A DNA stretch of 64,000 bases from Holosporales bacterium (GCA_031268935.1 JAIRWL010000017.1:1-64000); one strand, 5' to 3'; shown: positions 46,129 to 56,237, numbered from the stretch's first letter. Numbers and translations: made by a program. Notes: generated by a model not told the origin, from the sequence alone.

Positions 46129-46535
46129 CTACCCCCCAGGCTCTAGAAGACCGTAGGAATAGCTAATTGGGAGCGATAAAATACGCATCTTGTTTTATAC
46201 AAAATGTATACCTTACGCTTCCGCTGTTAGCCATTTTCACCTATATCTCTGATTTTCGCAAGGTCTTTGAAGAAGCAATTAAATTCTGTGCTATAGCAAT
46301 AGCACCAAGCAGACAAGAAATAAACTGTGAGGATGAGTTTAATTGAGATAATAACAAAATAAGGGGGCTCCGGCTAGTAACTTTCTCCTGGGGGCCTCCA
46401 TTTCCAGAAAATGGATAGAGCGTAGTTCTATCTTTTGTGGTTTCGCGGCGCAGATCAACTTTGTCTGTATGATTCCTAAAGTGATGATATTGTTGCATTC
46501 TGCGTGGTTTTGTAGGATTATACATTCGTAATCGA
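46129..46535. other. Intergenic region before tRNA-Met
   Basis: 407 bases, AT-rich. A frame on the minus strand (46241-46525) has no export signal, domain or ribosome-binding site and I do not support it. The promoter for tRNA-Met and efp should be near the right end. Confidence 0.45.
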
Positions 46536-46612
46536 GGCGGAGTAGCTCAGTTGGTTAGAGCAGCGGAATCATAATCCGCGTGTCGGGGGTTCAAGTCCCT
46601 CCTCCGCTACCA
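46536..46612 (+). tRNA. tRNA-Met (CAU), elongator type
   Basis: A 77-base cloverleaf with encoded CCA. The acceptor stem GGCGGAG pairs with CTCCGCT, the anticodon stem is GCGGA/TCCGC with loop ATCATAA (anticodon CAT), and the T arm holds GGTTCAAGTCC. The sequence has the usual alphaproteobacterial elongator tRNA-Met form. A CAU tRNA-Ile needing lysidine is the alternative, but this body fits Met better. Confidence 0.93.
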
Positions 46613-46646
46613 ACTAACTTTTTTTTTATTTATTTTGGGTTTTCAG

Positions 46647-47210
46647 ATGAAGATAAGCTCTAACGATATCAGGATTGGTAATGTCCTAGAACATATGTCA
46701 AAACTTTGGGTTGTTACTAAAACACAACATGTTCAGCCTGGTAAAGGCGGCGCCTTTATGCAAGTCGAAATGAAGGAATTAAGGGGTGGATCTAAATTGA
46801 ACGAACGGTTTCGAGCCGCAGATACCGTCGAAAAAGTGTTTTTGGAAGAAATCGATTTTCAGTTTCTGTATCGTGATGGTAATACCCTCAATTTTATGAA
46901 TCAGGTTACCTTCGAACAGGTGCAGTTGTCGGTCGATCTAGTGGGTGATAGCATCGTTTTTTTGTCCGACGGAATGATAGTTAAAATCTGTATGTATGAG
47001 GGGGAGTCAATCAGCATATCCCTTCCACCCACCGTCATTTTGGAGATCGTCGAAGCTGAGCCGGTGGTTAAGGGGCAAACGGCTACTTCTTCCTATAAGC
47101 CGGCTATCCTATCAAATGGAGTCAAGGTAATGGTCCCTCAGCATATCGAGTCGGGAGCCAGAATCGTCGTCGATACCTCGGATTCATCCTATGTCGAACG
47201 CGCAAAATAA
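46647..47210 (+). CDS. efp: Translation elongation factor P
   Basis: EF-P helps ribosomes form peptide bonds at proline runs. The 187-residue protein has the three-domain layout with the tip loop VQPGKGGAF, whose Lys is the usual modification site, and the C-terminal signature around [16 protein letters not shown] 46647 is preferred over TTG 46635. It is a natural partner for this genome, whose exported proteins contain long Pro runs. suhB follows after three bases. Confidence 0.95.
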   Translation: MKISSNDIRIGNVLEHMSKLWVVTKTQHVQPGKGGAFMQVEMKELRGGSKLNERFRAADTVEKVFLEEIDFQFLYRDGNTLNFMNQVTFEQVQLSVDLVGDSIVFLSDGMIVKICMYEGESISISLPPTVILEIVEAEPVVKGQTATSSYKPAILSNGVKVMVPQHIESGARIVVDTSDSSYVERAK

Positions 47211-47213
47211 AAA

Positions 47214-47969
47214 ATGAGTGGCGTGGCCGATATTCGGGTTATGTTGGTGGCAGCCGATAAAGTGGCTCCGGCTCTTGTGCGTGATTTTGGAGAGCTAGAA
47301 AAATTACAAGTCTCCCGTAAAGGATTCAAAGATTTTGTGACTTCCGCGGATATTCGCACGGAACGCCGCCTAGTATCAGAGTTATCCAAATCCAGACCAG
47401 GATTTTCATTTATCTGTGAAGAGTCTGGAAAAACATCTGGAGAGCATGCAAATTCGATTTGGATCATTGATCCAATCGATGGGACGACGAACTTTATGCG
47501 AGGAATACCTTATTTCGCTATCAACTTAGCGCTAATGGAAATGGATTCGATAACCTCGGGGTTAACCCTCGATCCGATGCGAGGAAATTATTTTACGGCG
47601 ACGAAGGGTAGTGGAGCTTTTCTAGGTCGCCACCACAGGCTTCGAGTTTCCGGTCGGGAAGAGATTAGGGAATCTATGATATCGGTCCACACCACCCCCG
47701 AGATCGAGGCAAGTATCAGAAGAAGCGATGCAATAACGAGAAGGACGGGATCGGTGGTTCTCGATCTAGCATATCTCGCCGCGGGTAAATACGATGCCAT
47801 CGTTGCTACAAACGTCGGATTATGGGATATCGCAAGCGGTATAATTTTGCTCCAGGAAGCTGGTGGATTCATGGAATACAGTAAAACTGAAAATGATAAA
47901 TACGACTTCCTCGCCGCTTCATCTAAAATAATGCTCTCGCAGGTATCGAGGCTGATTGAAACAATCTAA
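47214..47969 (+). CDS. suhB: Inositol monophosphatase family protein
   Basis: A 251-residue Mg-dependent sugar/inositol phosphatase. The metal site signatures are present: CEESG, IDPIDGTTNFMRGIPYFAI and WDIASGIILLQEAGG. In bacteria SuhB-type proteins act on inositol phosphate and also modulate rRNA transcription. It is cotranscribed with efp, three bases apart, a common pairing in alphaproteobacteria. Confidence 0.9.
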   Translation: MSGVADIRVMLVAADKVAPALVRDFGELEKLQVSRKGFKDFVTSADIRTERRLVSELSKSRPGFSFICEESGKTSGEHANSIWIIDPIDGTTNFMRGIPYFAINLALMEMDSITSGLTLDPMRGNYFTATKGSGAFLGRHHRLRVSGREEIRESMISVHTTPEIEASIRRSDAITRRTGSVVLDLAYLAAGKYDAIVATNVGLWDIASGIILLQEAGGFMEYSKTENDKYDFLAASSKIMLSQVSRLIETI

Positions 47970-48010
47970 GTCCAGAGCTGGAGGAGAGGAGTTGATATGA
48001 CAAAAAGGTA

Positions 48011-49390
48011 TCATGATCTCTGAAGAATCGTCCATATTCTCGTAATGGCCTGTTCAGCTTTCTCTACGCATGATGAACTCTCAGACTCTATCATTACCCG
48101 AGTTAAATTTTCGGTACCGGATTGTCTTACTATGATGCGACCTCGTTTATTTAATGTCGTTTTCTCTATTCCGGAAATGATATTACTGATTTCTGGGTCA
48201 GTCGTATCTATTCGGCCACCTATATTCATCATGATCTGGGGGCAAGCCCGGAACAGACCTGATAATGCGCTCGTTTTTGTATTACGTCGCCTGATATAAG
48301 CCAATACCTGCATCGCCGAAATTAGACCATCTCCAGTGGCTGAGTAATCTATCGGTATGATGTGTCCCGATTTCTCGCCCCCCAAATTGGATCCACATTC
48401 AATCATTTTTGCGAGAACATGTTTGTCTCCAACATCAGATCTGCATAATTCAACCCCAAGTGCGTTCAAGTATTTCTCGAGACCTAAATTCGACATACAC
48501 GTTGCAACAACGCATCCGCCCCTAAGCAATCCCAGTTCGATCCAATCGGTAGCGATTGCAGCAATGACATAATCTCCATCGATGGCTTGCCCCTGTTCAT
48601 CGACGATTACCACTCTATCTGCATCACCATCGAGCGCTATTCCGATATCAGCTCCAGATTCGCGCACAAGCCTTTGCAGCTCCTCGGTCGATACGGCTCC
48701 GCAATTATGATTAATATTTAGGCCATCGGGCTCATCGCCCATCTGTGTAATCTCAGCCCCAAGCTCCCAAAGAATCTGAGGGGCAATTTTGTAGGCCGCA
48801 CCATTTGCGGTATCGATGGCAATTTTCATTCCGGAAAGGGTTAGGTTGCGTGGAAAAGATCGCTTCACGGCCTCGATGTATCGCCCTCCGGCGTCGTCTA
48901 ACCTTTTCGCCTTTCCCATCTCCTCTGGGGCGGACAAAAACTTTTGTAACCGCGATGCCGTGCCAGATATACTATGAAATCTCTCGCTAATTTTCGATTC
49001 TTCTGAGTGCGAAATTTTGAATCCATTTGGAGAAAAGAATTTAATACCATTATCATGAAAAGGGTTATGAGACGCCGAGATGACGACTCCCAGGTCGGCA
49101 CGGAGAGAGCGAGTCATGAAAGATACTCCCGGAGTCGGAATCGGCCCCAGTAAAATCACATCAGCTCCAGCAGCAATAAATCCAGCTACCAACGCCGGTT
49201 CTAACATATATCCGGACAATCTAGTATCTTTGCCAATAACGACAGTAAATTTCCCATTTACCGTCCTATGATCCGTCGATTTATAGTAATCGATAACAGA
49301 AACCGCAAGAATCGTGGCATTGTCTGGCGTTATATAACCATCGTTAGCTCGCCCCCTGACTCCATCTGTGCCAAATATATTCTTATGCAT
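48011..49390 (-). CDS. glmM: Phosphoglucosamine mutase
   Basis: GlmM converts glucosamine 6-phosphate to glucosamine 1-phosphate, the step after GlmS toward UDP-GlcNAc. ATG 49390 gives the family start [14 protein letters not shown]; the longer frame to 49471 adds residues that do not fit. The phosphoserine loop is VVISASHNPFHDNGIKF, the metal loop DGDADRV, the sugar-binding GEKSGH and the phosphate-binding RQSGTENLTRVM. The start overlaps the end of ftsH by eight bases. Confidence 0.96.
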   Translation of the reverse strand: MHKNIFGTDGVRGRANDGYITPDNATILAVSVIDYYKSTDHRTVNGKFTVVIGKDTRLSGYMLEPALVAGFIAAGADVILLGPIPTPGVSFMTRSLRADLGVVISASHNPFHDNGIKFFSPNGFKISHSEESKISERFHSISGTASRLQKFLSAPEEMGKAKRLDDAGGRYIEAVKRSFPRNLTLSGMKIAIDTANGAAYKIAPQILWELGAEITQMGDEPDGLNINHNCGAVSTEELQRLVRESGADIGIALDGDADRVVIVDEQGQAIDGDYVIAAIATDWIELGLLRGGCVVATCMSNLGLEKYLNALGVELCRSDVGDKHVLAKMIECGSNLGGEKSGHIIPIDYSATGDGLISAMQVLAYIRRRNTKTSALSGLFRACPQIMMNIGGRIDTTDPEISNIISGIEKTTLNKRGRIIVRQSGTENLTRVMIESESSSCVEKAEQAITRIWTILQRS

Positions 49391-51281
49391 TGTTTTTTCC
49401 AGACATATTCGGGAGACCGCCGAGAAAAAATGAATCGGATGTATCATCCTCCTCTTCTGGCTCATCATCAATGTCTTCTCCGGCTATAATTTTTTTCACC
49501 TCTGCACCAGTAAGGGTCTCCTTTTTGATTAGTTTTGTCGCAATTGCCTCGAGTTTATCACGATTGGTTATCATAATATCCTTAACTTCCTTGTAAGCCG
49601 CATCTAATAGGCATTTAATCTCAGAATCAATATTTTCCGATGTTTTCTGCGAGATTTGATCACTAGCCTCCATGTAATATCCGTCTGAATCGTAGAACGA
49701 TCTAAACCCTAGAGACTCACTCATCCCCCATCTGATTATCATTTTCTTAGCGATCTCAGTAGCTTGCTTGATGTCTTGAGAAGCTCCAGTCGTGATATTT
49801 TCTTCCCCGAAAATTACTTCTTCGGCAACTCGGCCGCCCATTGCTACCTTAATATTTGACAAAACTTCAGTCTTCGAGATAGAAACCTTATCTTTTTCAG
49901 GAAGACGTACGACCATCCCGAGGGCTCCGCCACGCGGGATTATAGTAACCTTATGAATCGGATCACACTGAGGCACAAATAGTGCAATTAGGGCGTGACC
50001 AGCTTCATGATAGGCGGTAAATTTCTTTTCATCATCGGTCATACTCATCGATAGTCTAGCCGCTCCCATAATGAGTTTATCTTTGGCCATTTCAAAATCC
50101 CGCATTGTGACAGATAATTTGTTGCTTTTCGCCGCTAAAAGAGCCGCTTCATTGACCAAATTTGCTAATTCAGCTCCAGAAAAGCCCGGAGTCCCACGAG
50201 CGACCGTTTTCAAATTAACATCAGGAGCAAGAGGTACATTTTTAATGTGGACGGCAAGAATTTTTTCTCGACCAGCCATATCTGGATACTGAACGGTGAT
50301 CCTTCTATCAAATCGGCCAGGTCTTAATAATGCAACATCAAGCACATCTGGTCTATTCGTTGCCGCCAGGACGATAATTCCCTGACTTCCCTCAAAACCG
50401 TCCATTTCGACCAAAAGTTGGTTTAGAGTTTGCTCTCTCTCGTCGTTACTAACCCTGAATCCGGCATCTCGTCTTCTGCCGACCGCATCAATTTCGTCAA
50501 TAAAAACGATGCACGGGGAATGCTTTTTGGCGTTTTCGAACATATCACGAACACGACTAGCTCCGACTCCAACGAAAACTTCCACGAATTCAGAACCAGA
50601 AATGCTGAAAAAGGGTACTCCCGCCTCGCCCGCGATAGCCCGCGCTAGTAAAGTCTTTCCATTCCCTGGGTCACCTATCAGTAAAACCCCGCGCGGGATT
50701 TTGCCACCTAATCTCTGAAATTTTTGAGGAGATTTTAAAAAGTCTACGATCTCCTCGAGCTCCTGTTTTGCTTCATCGATTCCAGCAACATCGGCGAAAG
50801 TCACGTTTACTTTTTTGGACTGAAAAGCCTTGGTTTTGGCTTTGCCGATTCCGAGAGGTCCTCCCCCGATGCCACCTTTTCCTCCGGCCTGCATCTGCCT
50901 GGATGAATAGATGAGAAGCCCGATGAGCAATAGGACTGGAAACCACTGTAACAGTTGAGACAGAAGGCTATTGAATCCAGATTCTCCAGAATCCACTACA
51001 ATCTCAACGTTATTATCTAGTAATTTATCGACCATCTTTAAATCGATGGGAGTTACTGACGTAAAAATGATTCCATTCGATAGTTTTCCAATAATTTTCG
51101 ATGTCGAATTTCTGATTAAAACCTCCTTTACGTCGCCGTTCGAAACGGCCCTCATGAAACTCGAATAATTTAGTTCCTTGGTCTCGCTGCCCAAGAATTT
51201 GTTTTCAAATGGATTAGCTAAAAGGCATAAAAAAATCACCAGGCCAACCCAAATTAGTGCGTTTCTCGTATTTTTTTTCAC
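49383..51281 (-). CDS. ftsH: ATP-dependent zinc metalloprotease FtsH
   Basis: FtsH is a membrane AAA protease that degrades misfolded membrane proteins and regulators such as LpxC. GTG 51281 gives the usual start [14 protein letters not shown] with the first membrane helix. A second helix is at about [15 protein letters not shown]. Walker A reads GDPGNGKT where most FtsH have GPPGTGKT. Walker B is [11 protein letters not shown], the SRH region is ATNRPDVLD ... RPGRFDR, and the zinc site is HEAGH. The frame extends to 51320. ftsH-glmM is a common order. Confidence 0.95.
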   Translation of the reverse strand: MKKNTRNALIWVGLVIFLCLLANPFENKFLGSETKELNYSSFMRAVSNGDVKEVLIRNSTSKIIGKLSNGIIFTSVTPIDLKMVDKLLDNNVEIVVDSGESGFNSLLSQLLQWFPVLLLIGLLIYSSRQMQAGGKGGIGGGPLGIGKAKTKAFQSKKVNVTFADVAGIDEAKQELEEIVDFLKSPQKFQRLGGKIPRGVLLIGDPGNGKTLLARAIAGEAGVPFFSISGSEFVEVFVGVGASRVRDMFENAKKHSPCIVFIDEIDAVGRRRDAGFRVSNDEREQTLNQLLVEMDGFEGSQGIIVLAATNRPDVLDVALLRPGRFDRRITVQYPDMAGREKILAVHIKNVPLAPDVNLKTVARGTPGFSGAELANLVNEAALLAAKSNKLSVTMRDFEMAKDKLIMGAARLSMSMTDDEKKFTAYHEAGHALIALFVPQCDPIHKVTIIPRGGALGMVVRLPEKDKVSISKTEVLSNIKVAMGGRVAEEVIFGEENITTGASQDIKQATEIAKKMIIRWGMSESLGFRSFYDSDGYYMEASDQISQKTSENIDSEIKCLLDAAYKEVKDIMITNRDKLEAIATKLIKKETLTGAEVKKIIAGEDIDDEPEEEDDTSDSFFLGGLPNMSGKNNA

Positions 51282-51310
51282 GGCATGATATAGTCGAAGA
51301 GTCTGGCCGC

Positions 51311-51943
51311 ATGTTAGCACGAATCCAAGATCCTTTTCAATGCGAGGGAAGAACCATTTTAACTACGAGACGAAAGGGGAGAGTAATCGCTGGACGCTTG
51401 CGGAGTCGGGGCTTGATCTTGCCGTATTCTGATGCGATCAGACCATCCTCTGACATCGTCAAAGAATCGGTTTTTAACGTCCTAACGAATAGGTTTCGCC
51501 TAGATTTTGCTCAAATAGGTTTTTTTGATATATTCGCTGGATCTGGGGCAATTGGGATCGAAGCAATTTCCCGGATGTGCTCTAATGTGATGTTCGTCGA
51601 CCGCAGCTTCGAAGCGATAAAATGCATTAGACATAACATCACCAGGCTAGGAATTGCCGAATATTCCACGATAATACATGGAGCAATCGAACAGGTGAAT
51701 GACGAAAAAATAACTAAATTCACCGAGCCGTTCGAAACGAGTGTAATATTTTTGGATCCACCTTATCGACAGAAAGCAAAGATAACCCAGCAAATCGAAA
51801 GATTTAAGAGGTTACAGATCGGTAAATTAGTAATTTTTGTAGTCGAAACTGATTCGATTGAAATACCAGCCATAGTCGAAAATCGATATATCATCAGCCA
51901 TGGAAGCAGGAACGTGATGTTTTTATGGTCCTATAAAGGATAA
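51311..51943 (+). CDS. rsmD: 16S rRNA (guanine966-N2)-methyltransferase RsmD
   Basis: RsmD methylates G966 of 16S rRNA. Family motifs are VIAGRLRSRGL, RPSSDIVKESVFNVL, the SAM-binding DIFAGSGAIGIEAISR, and the catalytic FLDPPYRQ. The frame reaches 51257, but the conserved part begins near residue 30. ATG 51311 is my choice; even so its 5' end is only about 30 bases from the ftsH start, and the two may share a promoter segment. Confidence 0.9.
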   Translation: MLARIQDPFQCEGRTILTTRRKGRVIAGRLRSRGLILPYSDAIRPSSDIVKESVFNVLTNRFRLDFAQIGFFDIFAGSGAIGIEAISRMCSNVMFVDRSFEAIKCIRHNITRLGIAEYSTIIHGAIEQVNDEKITKFTEPFETSVIFLDPPYRQKAKITQQIERFKRLQIGKLVIFVVETDSIEIPAIVENRYIISHGSRNVMFLWSYKG

Positions 51944-52031
51944 CAATGGACAATGGGAGACCCAATCGATCCGAAGAAGTAGATAGATACATTTGCAAAC
52001 AACGGTCAAATATGGTATCAGATTAGAGTGA

Positions 52032-52105
52032 TGGGAGATAGTTTAGCGGTAGAACTACCGGCTCTGGACCGGTCAACCTTGGTTCGAATCCAGGTCTCCC
52101 AGCCA
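52032..52105 (+). tRNA. tRNA-Gln (CUG)
   Basis: A 74-base cloverleaf with encoded CCA. TGGGAGA pairs with TCTCCCA in the acceptor stem, the anticodon stem ACCGG/CCGGT holds loop CTCTGGA (anticodon CTG), and the T arm is GGTTCGAATCC. It lies at the left edge of the second accessory island, where tRNA genes often mark insertion sites; no attachment repeat was found. Confidence 0.93.
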
Positions 52106-52325
52106 ATCAATCGCCGTCGCGGGGAGTTTCGGTCTTGATGTTTCGATTTTGGTCTTACTGGACAACCCAGACTTCCGCAGATTGAGGATCGAGGGGAAGG
52201 GTGGATCCAGACAATACCCAGCCGCACCGATTACCCAACGACTCTCGAGCCCTACCAAACTCTCCAAGGATAGGGACGCAATCCTAATCCTCGGGAATTA
52301 AGTCGTTACAATCATAAAATCTCCC

Positions 52326-52354
52326 TTGACAGCAGGCCTTACTTACTGTACAAT
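52326..52354 (+). promoter_or_regulatory. Strong sigma70-type promoter
   Basis: Perfect TTGACA, a 17-base spacer and TACAAT (one mismatch) lie 51 bases before the start of the large exported protein at 52405. This is the best promoter seen in the window. Confidence 0.75.
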
Positions 52355-52404
52355 TCGATCCTTGTAGAATTCACATTTGTCAGCAATTTAAGAGGATATA
52401 CACA

Positions 52405-55056
52405 ATGTCTAAATCGCAGCAACAGTCTATCAAACATCATGCCAAACGAAGGAGCGGTTACCACAACTTAGCCGCGACCATTTATCTAGCCCTAGCCCCG
52501 ATATGCAGCATTGTTATAGCCCCAGAAGCAATGGCAACTGCTAGACCGGCTAGGATCACCCCAGCAGCAGATGAGCTAACGTTACAACAAAAAGTCGATA
52601 TTTCATGGCGGGGTGCCTTTAGGGAAAAAGACCCCCTGAGAATTCAACTGAACTTGGCTCCAGAGATCCAGGAAGAATTCGAGACAAACAGGGGCAGATT
52701 GGCAAAAGCAGCCCAATCCAACCAGGCACGATTGGTACAGGACATATGCGCCTTAAGTTTTCACAACGAGATTGAGTATCAGCGAATCATGGCATCATCC
52801 TTAGGTTCGGACAAAGAGGTCACGGCCGCTCCTTTCAGACTGCAGAGAGTCATCAGCATCCTTGTGGCAGAGCACGCATGGATGAGGAAACACGTCTCTC
52901 TGGACGGTATCAGCTTATGCAGTAACATTGTTGAAATTATAGAAGACGGACGAGAGAGTGATCTACACAAGCTCCGCAGGGTCCTCGCGATGCATCAAGT
53001 ACTGCTTCAGTCGGCCATTCACAACGTTCGTGAGCCACTCGATAAAGAGAGTGTGGTGGATCTAGCGGCGGAACGAGCCACAGCACTCGGTTTAGACCTC
53101 GACTCCCTGGCTGAAGATATTAGCAAGTATCCCAGACGGAGAGACCCCCTCATCCAAGGAGAGACCCTAAGCTTCACAGCTAAGATAACACAGACGATGG
53201 CAAGGCAGGAGGAGGTATACAGGCTGATAGCAAGCCTTAATGCAGGCACCAAGCAAGCCCTAACACGCCGCATAGCCATGGAATCGTTTCTAGAAAATTG
53301 GGACACGATAGTTCGGGCAATCCCAAGCTTAGGCAGAATAGATCTTGAGCACGACACCGACCTAGCCTATTCGTTATTTCCATTCTTGGCACCAGGAGAC
53401 CAACCCGACACACGTGAAGAGATACTAGAACGGACGAGGGACGTCATTCCATTAATAGCAATTTACACAAAGCAGCCGGCAGGTAAGAATCGAGCCACAT
53501 TGTCCCAGATATTTCTTGCGCTAAAAGGCTACGTGGAAGACCAAGAAAACCCGTTAGGTTACCGGGCGGTGCAACGATACGCCAACAGCTGGGCAGCCCG
53601 ATATGTCGAAACCGAACTAGACAACGAAAAGGTCCGAGTAGCTCACAATGGGCTCGAAAGATTCAACTTCTCCACCCTCCCAAACATTATCTCGTCATGC
53701 CTAGAGAAGCCCAACCAATCGGGACAACCAAGAGCCAATTTCTACCCGGAACAACATTATGGTCCACTTACGGTGATCATCCTGTCAGAGGGGGGAGATC
53801 AATTTGTACCCCAATTACCGTACATTCTGCTGCAAGCAGCTGAGGGGTTAAGGAATAAGAAGGCAGAACAGGTGAAGTTCGGGGCTAGTAGTAAGCCGCT
53901 AAACTTCGTCCTAGCCGTCGTACCAGGAGGTGACTGGTACATAGTCAAATCAGATGGCGCAGGAGGATATTATTACCAAGAGGGCAACCAGGAAAATAGG
54001 GCCGAAATGCAGGCTGCCGGATATAATTTAGAGGCCTTGGCAGACGCTATAGAAAGAGAGGAGATCAAGAGGTTACCATCGTTAACAGCCCTGCAACACC
54101 AACGAGTAGCATCCCAAGGTGAAACACATCGAAGGTCTCAACGGGGTGCAGCCCCCGCGGTAACAGTGCGGGACATGCATAGGGCATCTAGCCCCGCCCA
54201 CTCCGATTCAGATAGTTTTGGTCTTTCCGACTCAGATAAGGAAGCGGATACACGTAGGGCAGGGGGAGATCTCCGACATGCAAGTAGTGCAAGAGGACTG
54301 GCACTTAGTCCTATAGGGGGTAAATCAGAAGATTCGATAGAGAGGCCGGAGCCCAAACGACCAGCAGCCGCACCCGTCAGCGGGAAGGATCCCCAGGCGG
54401 CAACGCGGCCAAGAAAGCCAAGCCGGCTGGATCCCCCCAGCGAGCCGGAGAGACCCGCAAGAGCAGCTCGAGGTGCGGCAGGATCCAGGGCCCTTCCCGC
54501 AGAAGCAAAACCAGCCCCACTTCCGGGCACCAAGAAGGCCGCACCACCCGCAGGCAGAACAGCGACCAAGAAGGCACCTTTACCACAAGAAGGAAGTAGT
54601 GATTCAGACGAAGATCTGGCACCCCGGGCAATCAGGGCACAACCTCCGAGGGACTTACGTGCATCATCTAGGGGGCCGGCAAGTCCCATCGCTTCAGGGG
54701 GAATGACATCCCCGATCAGGCCATCTCGCGGTCCGAGAAGCCCCAAGGCTCAAGCAGGATATCTGGCGACAGGATTAGACCTCAATAGCCAAATAATTGC
54801 GGACTCGAATAGTATAGGGCAAATAGATTCCTCAGTACGGGGTCTCAGTCAGGAAATCAAGGAACTGAAGGCCCTGTTGAGCAAGGACGGGCAAGACAAG
54901 GTACAGCTAAAGGCGGAAATAGCAAAGCTTGAGGCAGCCATAGCCGAGCTCGAGAAGGAAAGGCGTGCAGCGCTGGACAGGATTACGGCGAGTAAAACGC
55001 GAGTGGATAACATGAGCATTGGCCAGTTCGAAGGGACTGATTCAGACGGCTTATAA
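52405..55056 (+). CDS. Large exported protein with histone-H1-like basic tail
   Basis: An 883-residue protein. A long signal peptide (basic start, then NLAATIYLALAPICSIVIAP, Ala-rich cleavage near MATARP) precedes a helical body (about 45-420) and a globular part (about 420-570) with LTVIILSEGGDQFVPQLP and DWYIVKSDGAGGYYYQEG. Residues about 580-790 are disordered. They include Ser-Asp repeats (HSDSDSFGLSDSDKEAD) and Lys/Ala/Pro-rich segments (GTKKAAPPAGRTATKKAP) like histone H1 tails. A C-terminal coiled coil (about 800-865) ends it. It has no recognised enzyme motif. A strong promoter drives it. A host-chromatin role is speculation. Confidence 0.65.
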   Translation: MSKSQQQSIKHHAKRRSGYHNLAATIYLALAPICSIVIAPEAMATARPARITPAADELTLQQKVDISWRGAFREKDPLRIQLNLAPEIQEEFETNRGRLAKAAQSNQARLVQDICALSFHNEIEYQRIMASSLGSDKEVTAAPFRLQRVISILVAEHAWMRKHVSLDGISLCSNIVEIIEDGRESDLHKLRRVLAMHQVLLQSAIHNVREPLDKESVVDLAAERATALGLDLDSLAEDISKYPRRRDPLIQGETLSFTAKITQTMARQEEVYRLIASLNAGTKQALTRRIAMESFLENWDTIVRAIPSLGRIDLEHDTDLAYSLFPFLAPGDQPDTREEILERTRDVIPLIAIYTKQPAGKNRATLSQIFLALKGYVEDQENPLGYRAVQRYANSWAARYVETELDNEKVRVAHNGLERFNFSTLPNIISSCLEKPNQSGQPRANFYPEQHYGPLTVIILSEGGDQFVPQLPYILLQAAEGLRNKKAEQVKFGASSKPLNFVLAVVPGGDWYIVKSDGAGGYYYQEGNQENRAEMQAAGYNLEALADAIEREEIKRLPSLTALQHQRVASQGETHRRSQRGAAPAVTVRDMHRASSPAHSDSDSFGLSDSDKEADTRRAGGDLRHASSARGLALSPIGGKSEDSIERPEPKRPAAAPVSGKDPQAATRPRKPSRLDPPSEPERPARAARGAAGSRALPAEAKPAPLPGTKKAAPPAGRTATKKAPLPQEGSSDSDEDLAPRAIRAQPPRDLRASSRGPASPIASGGMTSPIRPSRGPRSPKAQAGYLATGLDLNSQIIADSNSIGQIDSSVRGLSQEIKELKALLSKDGQDKVQLKAEIAKLEAAIAELEKERRAALDRITASKTRVDNMSIGQFEGTDSDGL

Positions 55057-55074
55057 TCAAAGGGCAGGGGAGAG

Positions 55075-55084
55075 CCCCCCCCCC
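55075..55084 (+). repeat. C10 homopolymer tract
   Basis: Ten C in a row, 18 bases after the stop of the large exported protein at 52405. Confidence 0.8.
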
Positions 55085-55142
55085 AAGCAAGGACGAAATG
55101 GAGGATCGTCGGGTAGATTAGGGTGGTGTGGAAGGAATGACT

Positions 55143-55156
55143 CCCCCCCCCCCCCC
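55143..55156 (+). repeat. C14 homopolymer tract
   Basis: Fourteen C in a row, followed one base later by a perfect 8-bp hairpin. It could alter transcript end or stability by length change. Confidence 0.8.
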
Positions 55157-55555
55157 AGAGCTGTGCAACTGACAGTCACAGCTCCCCCCTCAGGGAAGGT
55201 GGGTTTTATCCTCGTAAATCCCCATTCCTTAGCCCAGCTTGGGTTTATGTTATTAGTTCCTTGCTATTCCCATCGATGATGGCTTATAATTTATTTGGAC
55301 GGACGTTTAGAGAATTGTTCGATCCCCCTTTTTTTACCTCGCTGAGGAACCACTTCGAATTTTTTCCCACTTAAGCGTAACCCTTCAGGCGATTTTCTCA
55401 TATGTGCCGAAAGACGACGAGGAGAAAGCCGTTGACAAAGTTTCAGCAATAAAGTATTTAAAATACCGTGAAAATTGTTATCAAAGACTCCATTTGTAAA
55501 TCGCCAGATTATCATGGGGTCCGATAAAGGTTACAAATAGGTTGGAGAACATAAG

Positions 55556-56161
55556 ATGAGGCATTCGAACAAGGGCAGACATCTGTGGACGATTGTATTT
55601 TTCGTCACGGCAGTAGCAAGTAATTCCAATGCAAGTACAATGCCAGCCCCTCGCCCATGCATCGATGAACTGGATCTTCATGGAAAGGCTCGATCGGATG
55701 TATTTGGCCAGCTAGAGGTTGGGCAGGAAGCAGAAGGGCGAGCGATCCGATACGATTTGGAGGAACTGAGTTGGATAGTGCATTTGGGTAGTTTGGTGGG
55801 TCCGCAACAGTGGGTAGTTGAGGTGATTACCCAGCTGGGGGAGAGAGTAGGGCGGGGTTGTAGAAGCCTTGGAGAAGATTCTGACAGAATGATGAGGTTG
55901 AAGGAAAGATTGGAGAGATTTGGGAATTCACATGACGCAGAGGGCTGGGTAACAGAATGTGCGGACCTCATGGAGGTGATTTCAGAGGAGAAGGAGAGGT
56001 GGCCGCAATTTGAGACCAAGCTTGCTCCGTACAAAGTCAGAGGTAAAAAAGCGGCTAAGTCTTTTGGACGTAAGGGAGATCAAGTATACTTTAATGGAAT
56101 AGGGTGGAAAGCTAAAGCTCCACGACCGAGAAATTATCCGCAAGGGCGTCTCCACCACTGA
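55556..56161 (+). CDS. Exported helical protein of unknown family
   Basis: A 201-residue protein with a signal peptide (basic start, LWTIVFFVTAVASNSNAS). The mature part is helical and charged, containing LEELSWIVHLGSLVGPQQWV and MMRLKERLERFGNSHDAEGW, and ends in a basic region (KVRGKKAAKSFGRKGDQ; KAKAPRPRNYPQG). GGAG lies about ten bases upstream of the ATG. A terminator follows 42 bases after the stop. No domain is recognised. Confidence 0.6.
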   Translation: MRHSNKGRHLWTIVFFVTAVASNSNASTMPAPRPCIDELDLHGKARSDVFGQLEVGQEAEGRAIRYDLEELSWIVHLGSLVGPQQWVVEVITQLGERVGRGCRSLGEDSDRMMRLKERLERFGNSHDAEGWVTECADLMEVISEEKERWPQFETKLAPYKVRGKKAAKSFGRKGDQVYFNGIGWKAKAPRPRNYPQGRLHH

Positions 56162-56202
56162 GACCGAATGCTAATTACCGGAGATAGGAATCACACTGAT
56201 TA

Positions 56203-56237
56203 AGGTAGCCTAGAACAGGCTACCTATCTTCCGTCTT
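56203..56237 (+). terminator. Rho-independent terminator
   Basis: A perfect 9-bp inverted repeat, AGGTAGCCT and AGGCTACCT with a 5-base loop, is followed by a pyrimidine-rich run. It ends the gene at 55556-56161. Confidence 0.75.

Larger units (their letters stand above)
55057..55555. other. Intergenic region with two C tracts and a hairpin
   Basis: About 500 bases without a supported gene. It holds a C10 tract (55075-55084), a C14 tract (55143-55156), and directly after it a hairpin with an 8-bp perfect stem, GAGCTGTG and CACAGCTC (55158-55184). Short frames across the tracts give low-complexity peptides. A minus-strand frame at 55291-55515 is Arg/Lys-rich and unsupported. Confidence 0.55.

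Noticed and set aside
46241-46525. Minus-strand 94-codon frame upstream of tRNA-Met
   Set aside because: No signal peptide, domain or ribosome-binding site, and it lies where a promoter for tRNA-Met and efp is expected.
52032-52404. tRNA-Gln as an integration site for the second island
   Set aside because: I searched by eye for a partial copy of the tRNA 3' end downstream and found none, nor any integrase.
54138-54746. Minus-strand 202-codon frame in the disordered tail of the 52405 gene
   Set aside because: It is a GC-rich antisense shadow of low-complexity coding sequence.
55019-55279. Frame across the C10 and C14 tracts after the large exported protein
   Set aside because: The product is mostly homopolymer-derived Pro, lacks a start with a ribosome-binding site and overlaps the end of the upstream gene.
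55291-55515. Minus-strand Arg/Lys-rich frame, possible transposase fragment
   Set aside because: No recognisable transposase motif, inverted repeats or target duplication nearby.
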